Part shown: positions 50,190-60,143 of the stretch, one piece after another
How positions within the stretch are numbered: position 1 is the first letter of the stretch
How the letters are laid out: each line of letters opens with the position of its first letter
Virus record (IMG/VR): IMGVR_UViG_3300000216_000003
Span: 42,481 to 106,480 of that record
DNA: 64,000 nt
Origin: a virus
Direction: 5' to 3' (one strand)
Position numbers and translations under genes: made by a program
Notes under the pieces: generated by a model
What the model was told of the DNA's origin: nothing
The model's database searches: none
What the model saw: only the letters and a program-made list of their open reading frames with translations

Positions 50190-51512
50190 ATGTTAAAAAA
50201 TAATTACATCCATACTGGTTCCCCTAACCTCAACCAGGCTTTTACTCAAAATGTTTTCAATATTACTGGTACTTCATTAATTAGTTTAATTAGTGCTTTA
50301 AATAGTAATAGTTTTGGGTATGATACATTATTTAGATTTGATCAAAATATTAGAAAATTTAATGATCAATATTTAGGAACATCTATTAAGTTTAGAGACT
50401 CTGGTGGTTATTCCATTATTGTTGGAGATGTAAATCCTAATGATATTGGTAAATTTATTAATTGTTATGTTAAACATTTACAAGACAGTAGTGATACTTT
50501 TGATTATGTCTTTAGTTTGGATATTCCATTTTTTATTGGACAAGATAATTACAATACTGTTGAATATATTGAACGGCAAAATCGGGAATCATTATCCAGA
50601 ACTATTGAAGCAATACAAGATAATCCAGAATTAAAAGATAAGATGTTATTTGTTCATCAGTTTAAAATGCATAATCAACATGCTATATGGCAGCGATTAT
50701 ATAAAGAGTTAGAGATCCCCAAATATTTTAATCATCAGGCAATTGGGGGGATGGTGGGTTTGATTGGGTTTACAAAGATTAATTTCGCACCTTTCCTAGG
50801 TCCAATTTTTATGACATTATATAATTATATTAACAATGATGAACGGCCAGATACTATGTATGTGCATTTATTGGGTGTGTATCATGGATTTAGTAGATTT
50901 ATGATATTCTTTATTCAGAAATTATTCAATCATTATATATCTGAAGGAAAGTATGGGAAAGAATGTTATATTAGTTATGATACTATTAATTATTTCTTAA
51001 GTGCCCAATATAAAGCTAGAGATGGTGCGCTATACTTCAATTATGAAAATCAAGAGATGGAGGCACATACCAAAGTATCAAGTATACCTCGACATGTTCT
51101 TGAAGATGTTTATCAAAGTGATAATGAATTACAAATTGTTGATGAAAATATAACGGCAATTCAGAATGGTAATAAGTTAACAGATGTTAACTATGCAGTT
51201 CCTATGTATATTAAATCTCAGTTAAATTTAGATGATTTTTATAGTGATATTATAGATAAATTTAAAATGGTTGAAATATTTACAGATGCACCAAATATAC
51301 GCAATCTAAGAAATAAATTTAATCCAATATTAACAGGGCTTAAAGGAAAATATAGCTTTATAACTAGTTCATTTGCAAATCAAGTAATGGATAGTATTTT
51401 AATATCTTATCAATTTCATCATTGGTATATGAAAGATAAGACAGAAGCAAAACTAGAAGATTTACTTACTAGATTTAATAATAAGATTAATTTTCCGGTT
51501 GACTTGACATGA
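50190..51512 (+). CDS. TGT/DpdA-like transglycosylase
   Basis: 440 aa. FRDSGGYSII corresponds to DSGGFQ of tRNA-guanine transglycosylases (catalytic Asp); then DYVFSLDIPF (second Asp), HQAIGGMVGLIGF for the GG substrate loop, MYVHLLGVYHGF for 'YLMGVG', and QYKARDGALYF for 'TRNARNGTLF'. The CxCxxC zinc motif of bacterial Tgt is not visible, so it may be a diverged DpdA-type enzyme that places a 7-deazaguanine in phage DNA, or a tRNA enzyme. It leads a tightly overlapping operon. Confidence 0.75.
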   Translation: MLKNNYIHTGSPNLNQAFTQNVFNITGTSLISLISALNSNSFGYDTLFRFDQNIRKFNDQYLGTSIKFRDSGGYSIIVGDVNPNDIGKFINCYVKHLQDSSDTFDYVFSLDIPFFIGQDNYNTVEYIERQNRESLSRTIEAIQDNPELKDKMLFVHQFKMHNQHAIWQRLYKELEIPKYFNHQAIGGMVGLIGFTKINFAPFLGPIFMTLYNYINNDERPDTMYVHLLGVYHGFSRFMIFFIQKLFNHYISEGKYGKECYISYDTINYFLSAQYKARDGALYFNYENQEMEAHTKVSSIPRHVLEDVYQSDNELQIVDENITAIQNGNKLTDVNYAVPMYIKSQLNLDDFYSDIIDKFKMVEIFTDAPNIRNLRNKFNPILTGLKGKYSFITSSFANQVMDSILISYQFHHWYMKDKTEAKLEDLLTRFNNKINFPVDLT

Positions 51513-52379
51513 GAAAGCCAGATGTAAACTATGGATATAGAATCGGTGTATTAGATGATAAAAATTGTTTATTATATGGTACTACTGAAGATTTAAAAAT
51601 TACAAAAGAAATGGCTCAGACTCGGCTATTTAAAAATTATAAATTTGAAAATTTTTTATATATAGATTGTACTAAATATGAAATAGAAGATAATTTTAAA
51701 ATTAGCCCGGGAAAATATACTAAAATAAGTAAACAATTCGCAATTCCAGATTCCTCTATAATTGTTGAATTATATTCGGAATTACATATACCAACTAATA
51801 TAGATTTAAATACATTTGAATCATATTTCGAATCTAGAATTCAAACACTATGGAACACATATTCAAGTTTAAAGAAATTAGATATTGAGAAATGGAAAAA
51901 AGTATGTGCACATTTCTTTATCTATGAGAATAAATACACATATTTTAAACTAACTCCTTCATCTGTAAAAAGATTATATACTCTGCTTAATACATTTAAA
52001 GAAAACAATAACCCAAATCATAAAGATATATCTGAAAAAACTACTGAATTACATAATTTATTATTAAATATACAATCTAAAATACCAAATATAGTTAAAG
52101 ATGATAATCCATGGGTATTAAGTGATAATAAAAATATCCCAGCGCCGATATATTATAATATGACATTAGATGGGGTTTTTTCACAGTTACCAATAAGTTT
52201 AAAAATAGTAGTGGGCAAATTACCCCATTAAAAGCATATTACAGAGTTGGTGACATTCGTAAATATATAGAACCTAAACAAATGATTAATACTACACAAT
52301 TTGTTTCGTTTCTTATTAATCAGAATTTATATACGAAAGTTATTAATAGACTAACAAAGGAATTATTGAAAATTACATG
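51509..52379 (+). CDS. Hypothetical protein, possibly made by -1 frameshift
   Basis: The zero-frame product is 240 aa (51,509-52,231). The heptamer T TTA AAA at 52,198-52,204 is in frame, followed after 6 bases by a short GTGGG/CCCAT hairpin. The -1 frame stays open for 58 more codons (NSSGQITPLKAYYRVGD... to ...INRLTKELLKIT) and ends at 52,379, just at the next ATG. The extended form would be about 289 aa. Function of either form unknown; neighbours suggest a link with the TGT-like enzyme. Confidence 0.6.
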
Positions 52380-53243
52380 ATTTATCCCCACTTAGGGCTT
52401 TTTTGTTTAATAGAAAAGCAAAAAGTAAAAGTGTTCTATTCGATTCCAGGATTTCACACTTCGTTATCAGATATCAAGAAGATAACGAAGTGTGAGGATC
52501 TCACTGAATATTCGACTAGTGATTTAAATGTGTTAATACCCAAGTATATGACCTTTAAATTAACAAATAAACAGCTAAATATTAATTATAGTTTTTATAT
52601 TAAAAACTCAAATGTATTAATTAAATTTGATAAAGTATTTAGCATTAGCAAACTAAAATTCGGAGAAGCCGAATCTTTTATTTCTAAACAGATTTCAAAT
52701 CTAAAAAAAATTAGAAAACAATTAAATGCTATTTCAAACTGGTTAGATATTATTAAATTCATTTCAAATAAAGATAATGATATATATACTATATTTGATT
52801 TATCATATAATAGAATGCCTCATTTCTTAAAATTCATAGATAATTGTCATATTAATAAATTTAAAAAATATTATGATATTGATAGTAATGAATGTTCTGA
52901 TGAGTTTAAAAAAGAGTCTGAAGAATGTGTTACTCTTATATATAAATTAATGGATCGTATTATGGAGTCAACTGAAATATCTTTTAGTGGTTATGGGGGT
53001 ATTGCTTTTTATATAGAAAAAACTCGGAATAACGGAATAATACGTTCTCATTTTAAAAAGGCATGGGCAACAGCTGAAGATGCCTCTTTTGGATATAAGC
53101 CTATTAGCCAATCTACTGAAGAATTTACACATGAATATAACTTACCCAGAGAAATATATAAATATCTAGCTTATTATAAAATGATAGGAAGTTTAGATAA
53201 ATTTAAACATAAACTACAACAGGAAATCTTAAAACTAATATGA
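52377..53243 (+). CDS. Hypothetical protein, 288 aa
   Basis: Starts in ACATGA, overlapping the -1 frame end of the previous gene, which supports that frame being used. Lys/Ile/Asn-rich with mixed structure (YSIPGFHTSLSDIKKIT; FSGYGGIAFYIEKTRNNG). Third gene of the TGT-like unit. Not recognised. Confidence 0.65.
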   Translation: MIYPHLGLFCLIEKQKVKVFYSIPGFHTSLSDIKKITKCEDLTEYSTSDLNVLIPKYMTFKLTNKQLNINYSFYIKNSNVLIKFDKVFSISKLKFGEAESFISKQISNLKKIRKQLNAISNWLDIIKFISNKDNDIYTIFDLSYNRMPHFLKFIDNCHINKFKKYYDIDSNECSDEFKKESEECVTLIYKLMDRIMESTEISFSGYGGIAFYIEKTRNNGIIRSHFKKAWATAEDASFGYKPISQSTEEFTHEYNLPREIYKYLAYYKMIGSLDKFKHKLQQEILKLI

Positions 53244-53500
53244 ACTATGTATCATGTCCAGGATGTAAGAGTTTCTTTACCAGAGAACAAAACCATATGG
53301 AAGGTGGGCTCTGTATTGTATGTGGAGATAAACCTAAGCCAATTCCATTATATGAAGCAGATGAAATTATGAGAAATAGATATTATAAATGTCGTAATTG
53401 TAATAGTTATTTTGATTTTCATAATAGACACATACGACAAGATAGATGTCCAATTGATAGTCATAAAATGTCAGTAGTATCCAGAATTGATGGATATTAA
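53240..53500 (+). CDS. Double zinc-finger protein, 86 aa
   Basis: Two Cys pairs per half: CPGCKSFF...CIVCGDK and CRNCNSYF...CPIDSHK. The halves look like repeats of one treble-clef-like finger. Next to a homing endonuclease made of similar Cys repeats, but not part of it. Confidence 0.65.
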   Translation: MNYVSCPGCKSFFTREQNHMEGGLCIVCGDKPKPIPLYEADEIMRNRYYKCRNCNSYFDFHNRHIRQDRCPIDSHKMSVVSRIDGY

Positions 53501-53503
53501 AAA

Positions 53504-54658
53504 ATGTCTCCCATATTATCCCAAGAAGAGGTAATTTATAGATGTAAACAAGTTCATGGTGATAAATATGATTATAGTAAAGTAGTTTATAAAGGTAGCC
53601 ATAAAAAACTAATAATTATATGTAGAATACATGGAGAGTTTCAACAAACATATAATAAACACTTCTATAGCAAAACTGGTTGTTACTATTGTGGGAAAGA
53701 AAAATCTTCTAAATATCGTACCCTATCACAAGATGTTGCAATAGCACAATGTAAAGATATTCATGGTGATAAATATGATTATAGTAAATCAATTTATAAA
53801 GATTCTGCTTATCGGAAAATAATTATAATATGTAAAATACATGGAGAGTTCACACAAACACATGCTAGCCATATTAAAGGTTCTGGTTGCCCATTATGCG
53901 CAAAAAATCAACATGGAAAAATATTAATATTGACTCAAGAAGAAGTAATTAAACGATGTATTAATACACATGGTAATAAATATGATTATAGTAAATCAGT
54001 TTATAAAGATTCGCATACAAAAATGAGTATTGGATGTTTAATTAATCCAGAACATGGGGTATTTAAGCAAACATATGCTAATCATATACCTAATGGAGGG
54101 TGTCCTAAATGTGGTTACGAAAAGACCAGAAGTGCTTTAGCTTTATCTCAGAAAGATGTGATCTACAGATGTCGACAAGTTCATGGTGATAAATATGACT
54201 ATAGTAATGTTAAATATATTAATGCTCATACGAAAATAAAAATTCAATGTTTAGTTAATTTAAACCATGGCAATTTTTATCAAACATATGCCAGTCATAT
54301 TAATGGTGCTGGTTGTCCTATATGTGGAACAGAAAATAATCCAGGGGTATATACTTATTCATTATTAGAAAATAACCTAGAACTAAAAAATAAACCGGCT
54401 ATTTACTATATGTTTTTACTTAGTAATAAGAATGAGAAATTTATTAAGAAAGGTATTACTATTCAAAATTCATCTAAAAATAGAAGTTATTCTATTCCAT
54501 ATACAGTAGAAATTTTAAAAGAAGAGTATATGAGTCTATATGACGCATTTTGTAAAGAGCAAGAGGAAAAAGAAAAATATAAACATTTAAAATATGAACC
54601 TATTATTCATTTTGGTGGGCATACTGAATGTTTTACATTAGAAATATTACAACAGTAA
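53504..54658 (+). CDS. GIY-YIG-type homing endonuclease with four Cys repeats
   Basis: 384 aa. Four ~70-residue repeats of 'HGDKYDYSK..Y.....K..I.C..HG.F.QTY..H....GC..CG', a zinc-binding DNA-recognition module seen in viral and phage homing nucleases. The C-terminal ~100 residues (AIYYMFLLSNKNEKFIKKGIT) resemble a GIY-YIG nuclease core. It lies just before the split RNAP beta' gene. Confidence 0.75.
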   Translation: MSPILSQEEVIYRCKQVHGDKYDYSKVVYKGSHKKLIIICRIHGEFQQTYNKHFYSKTGCYYCGKEKSSKYRTLSQDVAIAQCKDIHGDKYDYSKSIYKDSAYRKIIIICKIHGEFTQTHASHIKGSGCPLCAKNQHGKILILTQEEVIKRCINTHGNKYDYSKSVYKDSHTKMSIGCLINPEHGVFKQTYANHIPNGGCPKCGYEKTRSALALSQKDVIYRCRQVHGDKYDYSNVKYINAHTKIKIQCLVNLNHGNFYQTYASHINGAGCPICGTENNPGVYTYSLLENNLELKNKPAIYYMFLLSNKNEKFIKKGITIQNSSKNRSYSIPYTVEILKEEYMSLYDAFCKEQEEKEKYKHLKYEPIIHFGGHTECFTLEILQQ

Positions 54659-54671
54659 ATAGGACTTAATT

Positions 54672-55949
54672 ATGCAGTTACAATTATTAGATGTAAATCG
54701 TTTTATTGATAATAAAGGACTACAAGAGGTCACTTCTACAAAGCCTCCTAGTGCCCATGGTTTTGAACTAGGATCATTATGGGATCCTCAAATTTTTGGA
54801 CAAGTTGGTAGTTTTGATAGACGTAGTAGGTTTGCATATATAAATCTAAAGACTAAATTAATACATCCACAAGCATACTCTATTCTTAAATCTACTTCTG
54901 AATCTATTAATAAAATTATGAGTCAGAAAGCGGCATATGTTGTTCAGAATAAAAAATATATTGAAGATGAAACAGGAGAAACTGGATTATCTTTCCTAAT
55001 TAGAACTCTCAATGATGTAGATATAACTACAATTGCAAAAAAAGATAAGATAGCTGATGCTGAGTTTCTACAAAAAAATAAAAGATTAATTCTTGTTGAT
55101 AAGTGGGTAGTAATGCCAGCTGGATCTAGAGATATTGATATTAGTAGGAAAAATGCCCAGGCGACAATGTCTGAAGTAAATGAATTCTATAAGCGACTCA
55201 TATACCTTAGTGGGGAAATCAGTGGTGAAGAAAGCTATGACGCTATTATTATAGATAAACTTCAAAAAACTCTTCAACAAATTATATCATGGGTAAAAGA
55301 TTCCCTTAAGGGTAAGAAAGGTGTATTTAGATCTAATATGCTAAAGAAAACGTTAGATTACTCTACTCGCCTAGTATTAACATCGTCCCCTGGTGTAAAT
55401 CTGGGGGAGATTGGTCTTCCTTGGTCTACTCTGGTCTTGATATATGAGCCTATTATATCTCATTATGTGTTTAAAGATGATTCTGATATTTTACCCGATA
55501 TCAAGAAATCTATGAATAATGAAAATAATATAGACTATCATGACCTTCATAAATTTTTAGAAAGTGTTAATAAAAATCCAGATTTGATTGATATTGACCT
55601 TAAAACTAAATTAATTAATATTGTGAATATTATTATTAAAGATGCACAAGTTATTTGTAAACGTGATCCTGCAGCCTCACGGGATAGTTGGTTTGCAGCG
55701 AAACCAATCATTACAGATGGTCGGGTAGCGGTTGTTAGTTCACTTGATTTGAAGCCTATTGGAGGTGATTGTGATGGAGACACTTTAGAAATTTTACCTC
55801 TATTTACAGAAGAAGCGAAAGAGCAAGCTAAGAAAACTATGAATCCCCAACATTCAAAATCCAAATGGAATAATACTATCAATTCAGGAAGATCTACATA
55901 TTCTATTAATGATGACGCAGTCTCTACTATTTTTGCAACTACAATGTAA
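54672..55949 (+). CDS. Second RNA polymerase beta', N-terminal fragment
   Basis: 425 aa. KGVFRSNMLKKTLDYSTRLVL matches 'GRFR.NL.GKRVDYS.R.VI'; near the end GGDCDGDTLEI keeps the D.DGD catalytic triad (NADFDGD in bacteria, Phe replaced by Cys) at ~residue 365. The chain stops ~60 residues later, before the bridge helix. Distinct from the single-chain beta' at 19,394, so a second polymerase is encoded. In phiKZ-like phages one of two such enzymes is packaged in the virion. Confidence 0.88.
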   Translation: MQLQLLDVNRFIDNKGLQEVTSTKPPSAHGFELGSLWDPQIFGQVGSFDRRSRFAYINLKTKLIHPQAYSILKSTSESINKIMSQKAAYVVQNKKYIEDETGETGLSFLIRTLNDVDITTIAKKDKIADAEFLQKNKRLILVDKWVVMPAGSRDIDISRKNAQATMSEVNEFYKRLIYLSGEISGEESYDAIIIDKLQKTLQQIISWVKDSLKGKKGVFRSNMLKKTLDYSTRLVLTSSPGVNLGEIGLPWSTLVLIYEPIISHYVFKDDSDILPDIKKSMNNENNIDYHDLHKFLESVNKNPDLIDIDLKTKLINIVNIIIKDAQVICKRDPAASRDSWFAAKPIITDGRVAVVSSLDLKPIGGDCDGDTLEILPLFTEEAKEQAKKTMNPQHSKSKWNNTINSGRSTYSINDDAVSTIFATTM

Positions 55950-55961
55950 TATAGGTTATAT

Positions 55962-57830
55962 ATGAAACAGGAAAAGATAGAAGAATTATATGGATTAACT
56001 AATAATTCAACTTTTAATTCAAATACTGGGCAAGTTAAATTTGGAAAACTTGATCATGGATTCCAGTCAAGTGGATATACAAATAAAAGTAGTGGGATGA
56101 CTCGTAATTTAAATCTCGGAAAAATAAAATATTCGAATGCACCATGGCAAGATAATATTGCTATTAATATACTTAAAAAAAGAGATACGTTTGTTGTAAT
56201 TCCACCTGCCGGAGGAAAAACTGGGCCAGTATTAGATGCCTGGTTAAGTTCTTTTAAAGCATCATTAGGAGGAACTACAAAATTAAATCCAAGTCATAAG
56301 GATTTCTTTAGAGTATTATTTTGTGCTCCTACTAAACAATTAGCAGCCCAATTGGCACACCAAGATTTTAAACCTAAACTATTTGAATTAATAACAACAA
56401 ATCAGGATTTTAAAAATTTAGTTTTAAATACAACAAATATGCACGGCTCTACCGGAAATAATACACCATTAACAGCTAAAGAGCTGCCTGTAATTTATGA
56501 TTTTATTAGAGATATTTGCGATGATATTGTAGGTAGTGATGATAAAAATAGCCATAAGTTAAGATCCAAAAATTTTGGAAATACCATTAAGCCTATATTA
56601 TGCTGTACTTATGAATCAACTGCTAGAATATTAGCATCTCATGGTAATATGATCAACTTGGTAGTTATTGATGAAGTACAAAATACAATACCTCTACCAG
56701 AGACGACATTAATAAAACCAGAAGATTATAAAAAATATGAAGCATATAATAGAATAATTATGACGGCTAAAAAGTCTGGGGCAACTACTGTATTAATGAC
56801 TGGATCTATGAATAAAGGAACAGTTGATGAATTAGCAGAATTTTTCGATTCATCATATGGAACTAACTTTTCAAAAAATAAAATTTTTGCTTTTAATACT
56901 CCCGGCGATGAAGCGAAGAATAGAGGAGATGTTATAGTCGCTCCTATTGAAAGTATGAAACATAGAGATAGTAAATTAAAAATAATACAGAATATTGTTA
57001 ATTCTAAACAAAAGAACAGTGCCATGATCTTATTTGGAATGAGAATGTCTTCTACACAAGGAATTTTTCCATTATTAACTGATGTTATTCCAAAACTCCC
57101 TCCAAGAGATCCTAAATCATTATTCAGTGATGCTAATATTACTATGTCTGATTTTGAAAAAGATCCACATAATAAACCTATGACATTCGATAGACTTAAT
57201 AGTATAGAAGATCCAGATACAAATTTCGTTAGCCAAAATAGAATGAACCCTCTTCCTGTTAAAGGTGTAAGACGAAATCCAGCTAAAACAGATATTGAGG
57301 AACTATTATACTTTAACTTACAGGGAGTTGAAGGACATGATGGTAAAGAAAGCGACGGAGGAAACTTACTAAGAAGGGCAGATCCGAATAATCTATTATA
57401 TCAGTCTGTTTTAAGAGGAATTGGTTTTATTGTTGGTGGAATGGCGCAATCACAAAAAGTGGTTATTCAAAAATTATTCAGAAGTGGGAAGATATACTTA
57501 CTACTAGCAACCGACTCTGTTGGTATTGGTGCTAATTTAACAGTTAAACATTTATATATCCCATCTACTATTAAACCCCCACATTTTACTAAAATAGATA
57601 CTTCTTCACTTGTTCAATTAGTCAATAGAGCCGGTCGCAAAGCCGATATGCCGGGTACTATTTATGTCCCTCTTGAAGATTATGAACATACTAAAATGAT
57701 GTTTGATAGTAATCCAGCAGAAAGTGTTGGAAGAGTTTCTGCTATACCAATGGGTTCATTTAAAAAAGCAAGAGTATATATGGGTCTAAGTCGGTTATCT
57801 CATATTGCTTGGCAAATATTTTCTAAATAG
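55962..57830 (+). CDS. SF2 helicase
   Basis: 622 aa. Walker A VVIPPAGGKTGPV (~residue 83), CAPTKQLAAQL (motif Ia), VVIDEVQNTIP (Walker B, DEVQ variant), TVLMTGSMNKGT (motif III), LLATDSVGIGANL (motif V) and LVQLVNRAGRKADMPG (motif VI). An RNA/DNA helicase or translocase placed between two fragments of beta', so it could assist that polymerase or virion DNA entry; that link is inference. Confidence 0.85.
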   Translation: MKQEKIEELYGLTNNSTFNSNTGQVKFGKLDHGFQSSGYTNKSSGMTRNLNLGKIKYSNAPWQDNIAINILKKRDTFVVIPPAGGKTGPVLDAWLSSFKASLGGTTKLNPSHKDFFRVLFCAPTKQLAAQLAHQDFKPKLFELITTNQDFKNLVLNTTNMHGSTGNNTPLTAKELPVIYDFIRDICDDIVGSDDKNSHKLRSKNFGNTIKPILCCTYESTARILASHGNMINLVVIDEVQNTIPLPETTLIKPEDYKKYEAYNRIIMTAKKSGATTVLMTGSMNKGTVDELAEFFDSSYGTNFSKNKIFAFNTPGDEAKNRGDVIVAPIESMKHRDSKLKIIQNIVNSKQKNSAMILFGMRMSSTQGIFPLLTDVIPKLPPRDPKSLFSDANITMSDFEKDPHNKPMTFDRLNSIEDPDTNFVSQNRMNPLPVKGVRRNPAKTDIEELLYFNLQGVEGHDGKESDGGNLLRRADPNNLLYQSVLRGIGFIVGGMAQSQKVVIQKLFRSGKIYLLLATDSVGIGANLTVKHLYIPSTIKPPHFTKIDTSSLVQLVNRAGRKADMPGTIYVPLEDYEHTKMMFDSNPAESVGRVSAIPMGSFKKARVYMGLSRLSHIAWQIFSK

Positions 57831-57839
57831 GTAAATGAT

Positions 57840-58940
57840 ATGACATTAACAACATTAGAAGAAGTATATGAAGAATTAAAAAAAGAAGAAGTTACTATTA
57901 ATTCTATCTATTCCTTTAGCCATCCTAAAAAGACTAAAGGAAAATCAAATAACATGAAGATTGGTAGAATATGGTTTAATATATTATTACCAGATAATTT
58001 TCGATTAATAGATGAAGCTGTCAATAAACAAGTATTAGGCGATATTATTTCTGAAATAGGAAAGAAGTATGAGCCAATGGAAGCCTCTAGAGTTGTATCA
58101 TTAATAAATAAAGAAGCTTTTAAAATGTCTAGTATTAATCCTGTTAGTTTTAGTGCGACAGCTTTTATCTTACCAGAACATATAAAAAAGAAGAAAGAAG
58201 AGATTGTATCGAAAGAACTGGATGCAGTTGAATTTAATGTTCAAATATTAAAATTGGTAAATGAATTAATAGATCATATGAAAGATAATGACGAAGGATT
58301 ATATAAATTCATAATGTCTAAAGCTAGTGGTAAAGCAAGACCTCAAGATATTGCTCTATTATTACTTGCTAAAGGGGCCGCAGTAGATATTGAGAATATC
58401 ACATCTCCAGTTTCTACAAATAGTGTTACTGATGGATTTACTCTTAAAGAGTTTTATAATAATGCGGCTGAGGCTAGAGGAGCACTATTTATTAGATCTT
58501 CTGGTGCCGCCGAACCGGGAGCATTGGCTAGAGATGTAGTATATGCTAATTCAAATACTATGATTGAAGGTGATGACTGTAAGACAAAAAAATATTTAAA
58601 TGTAGTAGTGACAGCCTCTATTGCTAATACAATTAAAAATAGATATTATATTAATCCCAAAACAAATGCATTAGATACTATTAAAGACCCCTCAAAATTA
58701 ATTGGAAAAACTATACAACTAAGATCCCCATTATACTGCAAACAAAAAAATAATAACATATGTAAAATATGTTATGGTGAACTTAGTAAAAACATCGATA
58801 CTAAATACATCGGGGTTCTTACCTCAGCTATTATTAATACTGAAGGATTAGAGGGTTACGCTATGGCTGCCCGACATTCGGCTAGTCGAGTAAGTAAACA
58901 AAAGACAGATTTTAATAAAGATATGATACAGTTGGTGTAA
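57840..58940 (+). CDS. Second RNA polymerase beta', middle fragment
   Basis: 366 aa. LKEFYNNAAEARGALFIRSSG...GALARDVVY...IEGDDC parallels the bridge-helix region; QLRSPLYCKQKNNNICKICYGEL matches 'RSPLTC....GVC.KCYG' (zinc cysteines); IGVLTSAIINTEGLEGYAMAARHSAS is a degenerate trigger-loop region. The C-terminal rest is probably the gene at 62,395. Confidence 0.8.
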   Translation: MTLTTLEEVYEELKKEEVTINSIYSFSHPKKTKGKSNNMKIGRIWFNILLPDNFRLIDEAVNKQVLGDIISEIGKKYEPMEASRVVSLINKEAFKMSSINPVSFSATAFILPEHIKKKKEEIVSKELDAVEFNVQILKLVNELIDHMKDNDEGLYKFIMSKASGKARPQDIALLLLAKGAAVDIENITSPVSTNSVTDGFTLKEFYNNAAEARGALFIRSSGAAEPGALARDVVYANSNTMIEGDDCKTKKYLNVVVTASIANTIKNRYYINPKTNALDTIKDPSKLIGKTIQLRSPLYCKQKNNNICKICYGELSKNIDTKYIGVLTSAIINTEGLEGYAMAARHSASRVSKQKTDFNKDMIQLV

Positions 58941-58950
58941 TTGATTATTA

Positions 58951-58966
58951 TATATAGATATTATAA
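58951..58966 (+). promoter_or_regulatory. Phage promoter motif (TATTAT variant)
   Basis: TATATAGATATTATAA, ~37 bases before the TTG start at 59,003. Confidence 0.75.
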
Positions 58967-59002
58967 TCTATAGAACCGTCAATAAATAGGAGAACTAATA
59001 CT

Positions 59003-59239
59003 TTGCTTAATCCATTTCAAATTGTTTCAGAAGAGAAGAATCCACCTGAAAATGATGGGTTCTTCCACTTCTTATTGGAACATACTGGATATACACCAGA
59101 ACAAGGCTATCGATTAAAAGATGGTCACCTCACAGATAGTGGGGACTTTAATTGCACAGTTGAACATGTATTACAAAATAATAAAATTCAAATTTATCTA
59201 TCTTCAGATTCGATTATTAAGATAATTGAAAATGGTTAG
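59003..59239 (+). CDS. Hypothetical 78-aa protein
   Basis: TTG start with GGAGAA upstream. LLEHTGYTPEQGYRLKDGHL and short strands. First gene of the unit leading to the small array and tmRNA. Unknown. Confidence 0.55.
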   Translation: MLNPFQIVSEEKNPPENDGFFHFLLEHTGYTPEQGYRLKDGHLTDSGDFNCTVEHVLQNNKIQIYLSSDSIIKIIENG

Positions 59240-59265
59240 ATAATACATTCACGGGAGCAGAATTA

Positions 59266-59847
59266 ATGATCGAACAACTATTTCAAATGCCATCTATGGA
59301 AAAGCAAGAAAATGGCGATTACACATATCCAACTAAATATACAAATAAACTATTTAAATCTGGGGATACACTTGTATTCTTTAATCTAAATTCAACAACT
59401 GAATACCCAATTGGATTATATAATTCTGTTTCTGAAGCAATTAAAAAAGACATACTAGACTCTCAACAAGAAGAATTATCAAGTATCGACGCATCTATTA
59501 ATACATTAACATCTGATTTTGAAGACGTTGCTTCTGACACAAAAGATTTTAATTCATCAATATCTAAATTAAGAAATGATCTAAGTGTAGTACAGAAAAA
59601 TCTAGATAGAGTAGAAAGTACTCTTACTCATGTTCAATCGAAAGAAGAAATTCAAGAGGTTATTAGAACTGAAATGGCGGCCGTAAAAGATAATTTTGAT
59701 AGTGTAATGAAAGAAGCGATTAAGAAAGAAGCTGAAAAACTCTTAGCTGATTCAAAAAAAGTCGATCCTATGACTATTCTAATGATGACGAAGCAAGGAA
59801 TGGATATGAAAGATGTGATTGATTTAGCTAAGTCTGGGGTATTGTGA
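59266..59847 (+). CDS. Coiled-coil protein, 193 aa
   Basis: N-terminal ~60-residue beta part (GDTLVFFNLNSTTEYPIG), then a long heptad-patterned helix (residues ~65-160) and a C-terminal helix MTKQGMDMKDVIDLAKSG. Likely oligomeric; structural or tethering role possible. Confidence 0.7.
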   Translation: MIEQLFQMPSMEKQENGDYTYPTKYTNKLFKSGDTLVFFNLNSTTEYPIGLYNSVSEAIKKDILDSQQEELSSIDASINTLTSDFEDVASDTKDFNSSISKLRNDLSVVQKNLDRVESTLTHVQSKEEIQEVIRTEMAAVKDNFDSVMKEAIKKEAEKLLADSKKVDPMTILMMTKQGMDMKDVIDLAKSGVL

Positions 59848-60143
59848 TATTAGAACAGTTTCAAAATACTTGTCATTTTATAATGATGAATCCACATCCT
59901 ATTGATAATAATGAAATACATATTCCATTATCGGATAAATATGATTTAAAATTAAGCACTCTATATATGAGAGGTGGAGCTGTCCCGTTTCCTTATATTA
60001 GATATTGGAATAGATATAGGAAACTATATCAAGTGTTTAATATTCATGGGTATGTGGATATTTATAATTGGTTAATAGAGAAAGAGTTACTAACTCCATC
60101 TCTTACAAATGAGTTAGTAAAATACAAACTGGAGAGGTTATGA
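59844..60143 (+). CDS. NTCHF-family small protein 1
   Basis: 99 aa, GTG start. Opening LEQFQNTCHFIMMNPH and strand IPLSDKYDLKL are shared with the next gene and with 60,771. Tail NELVKYKLERL with CTGGAGAGG as next ribosome site. Confidence 0.65.
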   Translation: MILEQFQNTCHFIMMNPHPIDNNEIHIPLSDKYDLKLSTLYMRGGAVPFPYIRYWNRYRKLYQVFNIHGYVDIYNWLIEKELLTPSLTNELVKYKLERL

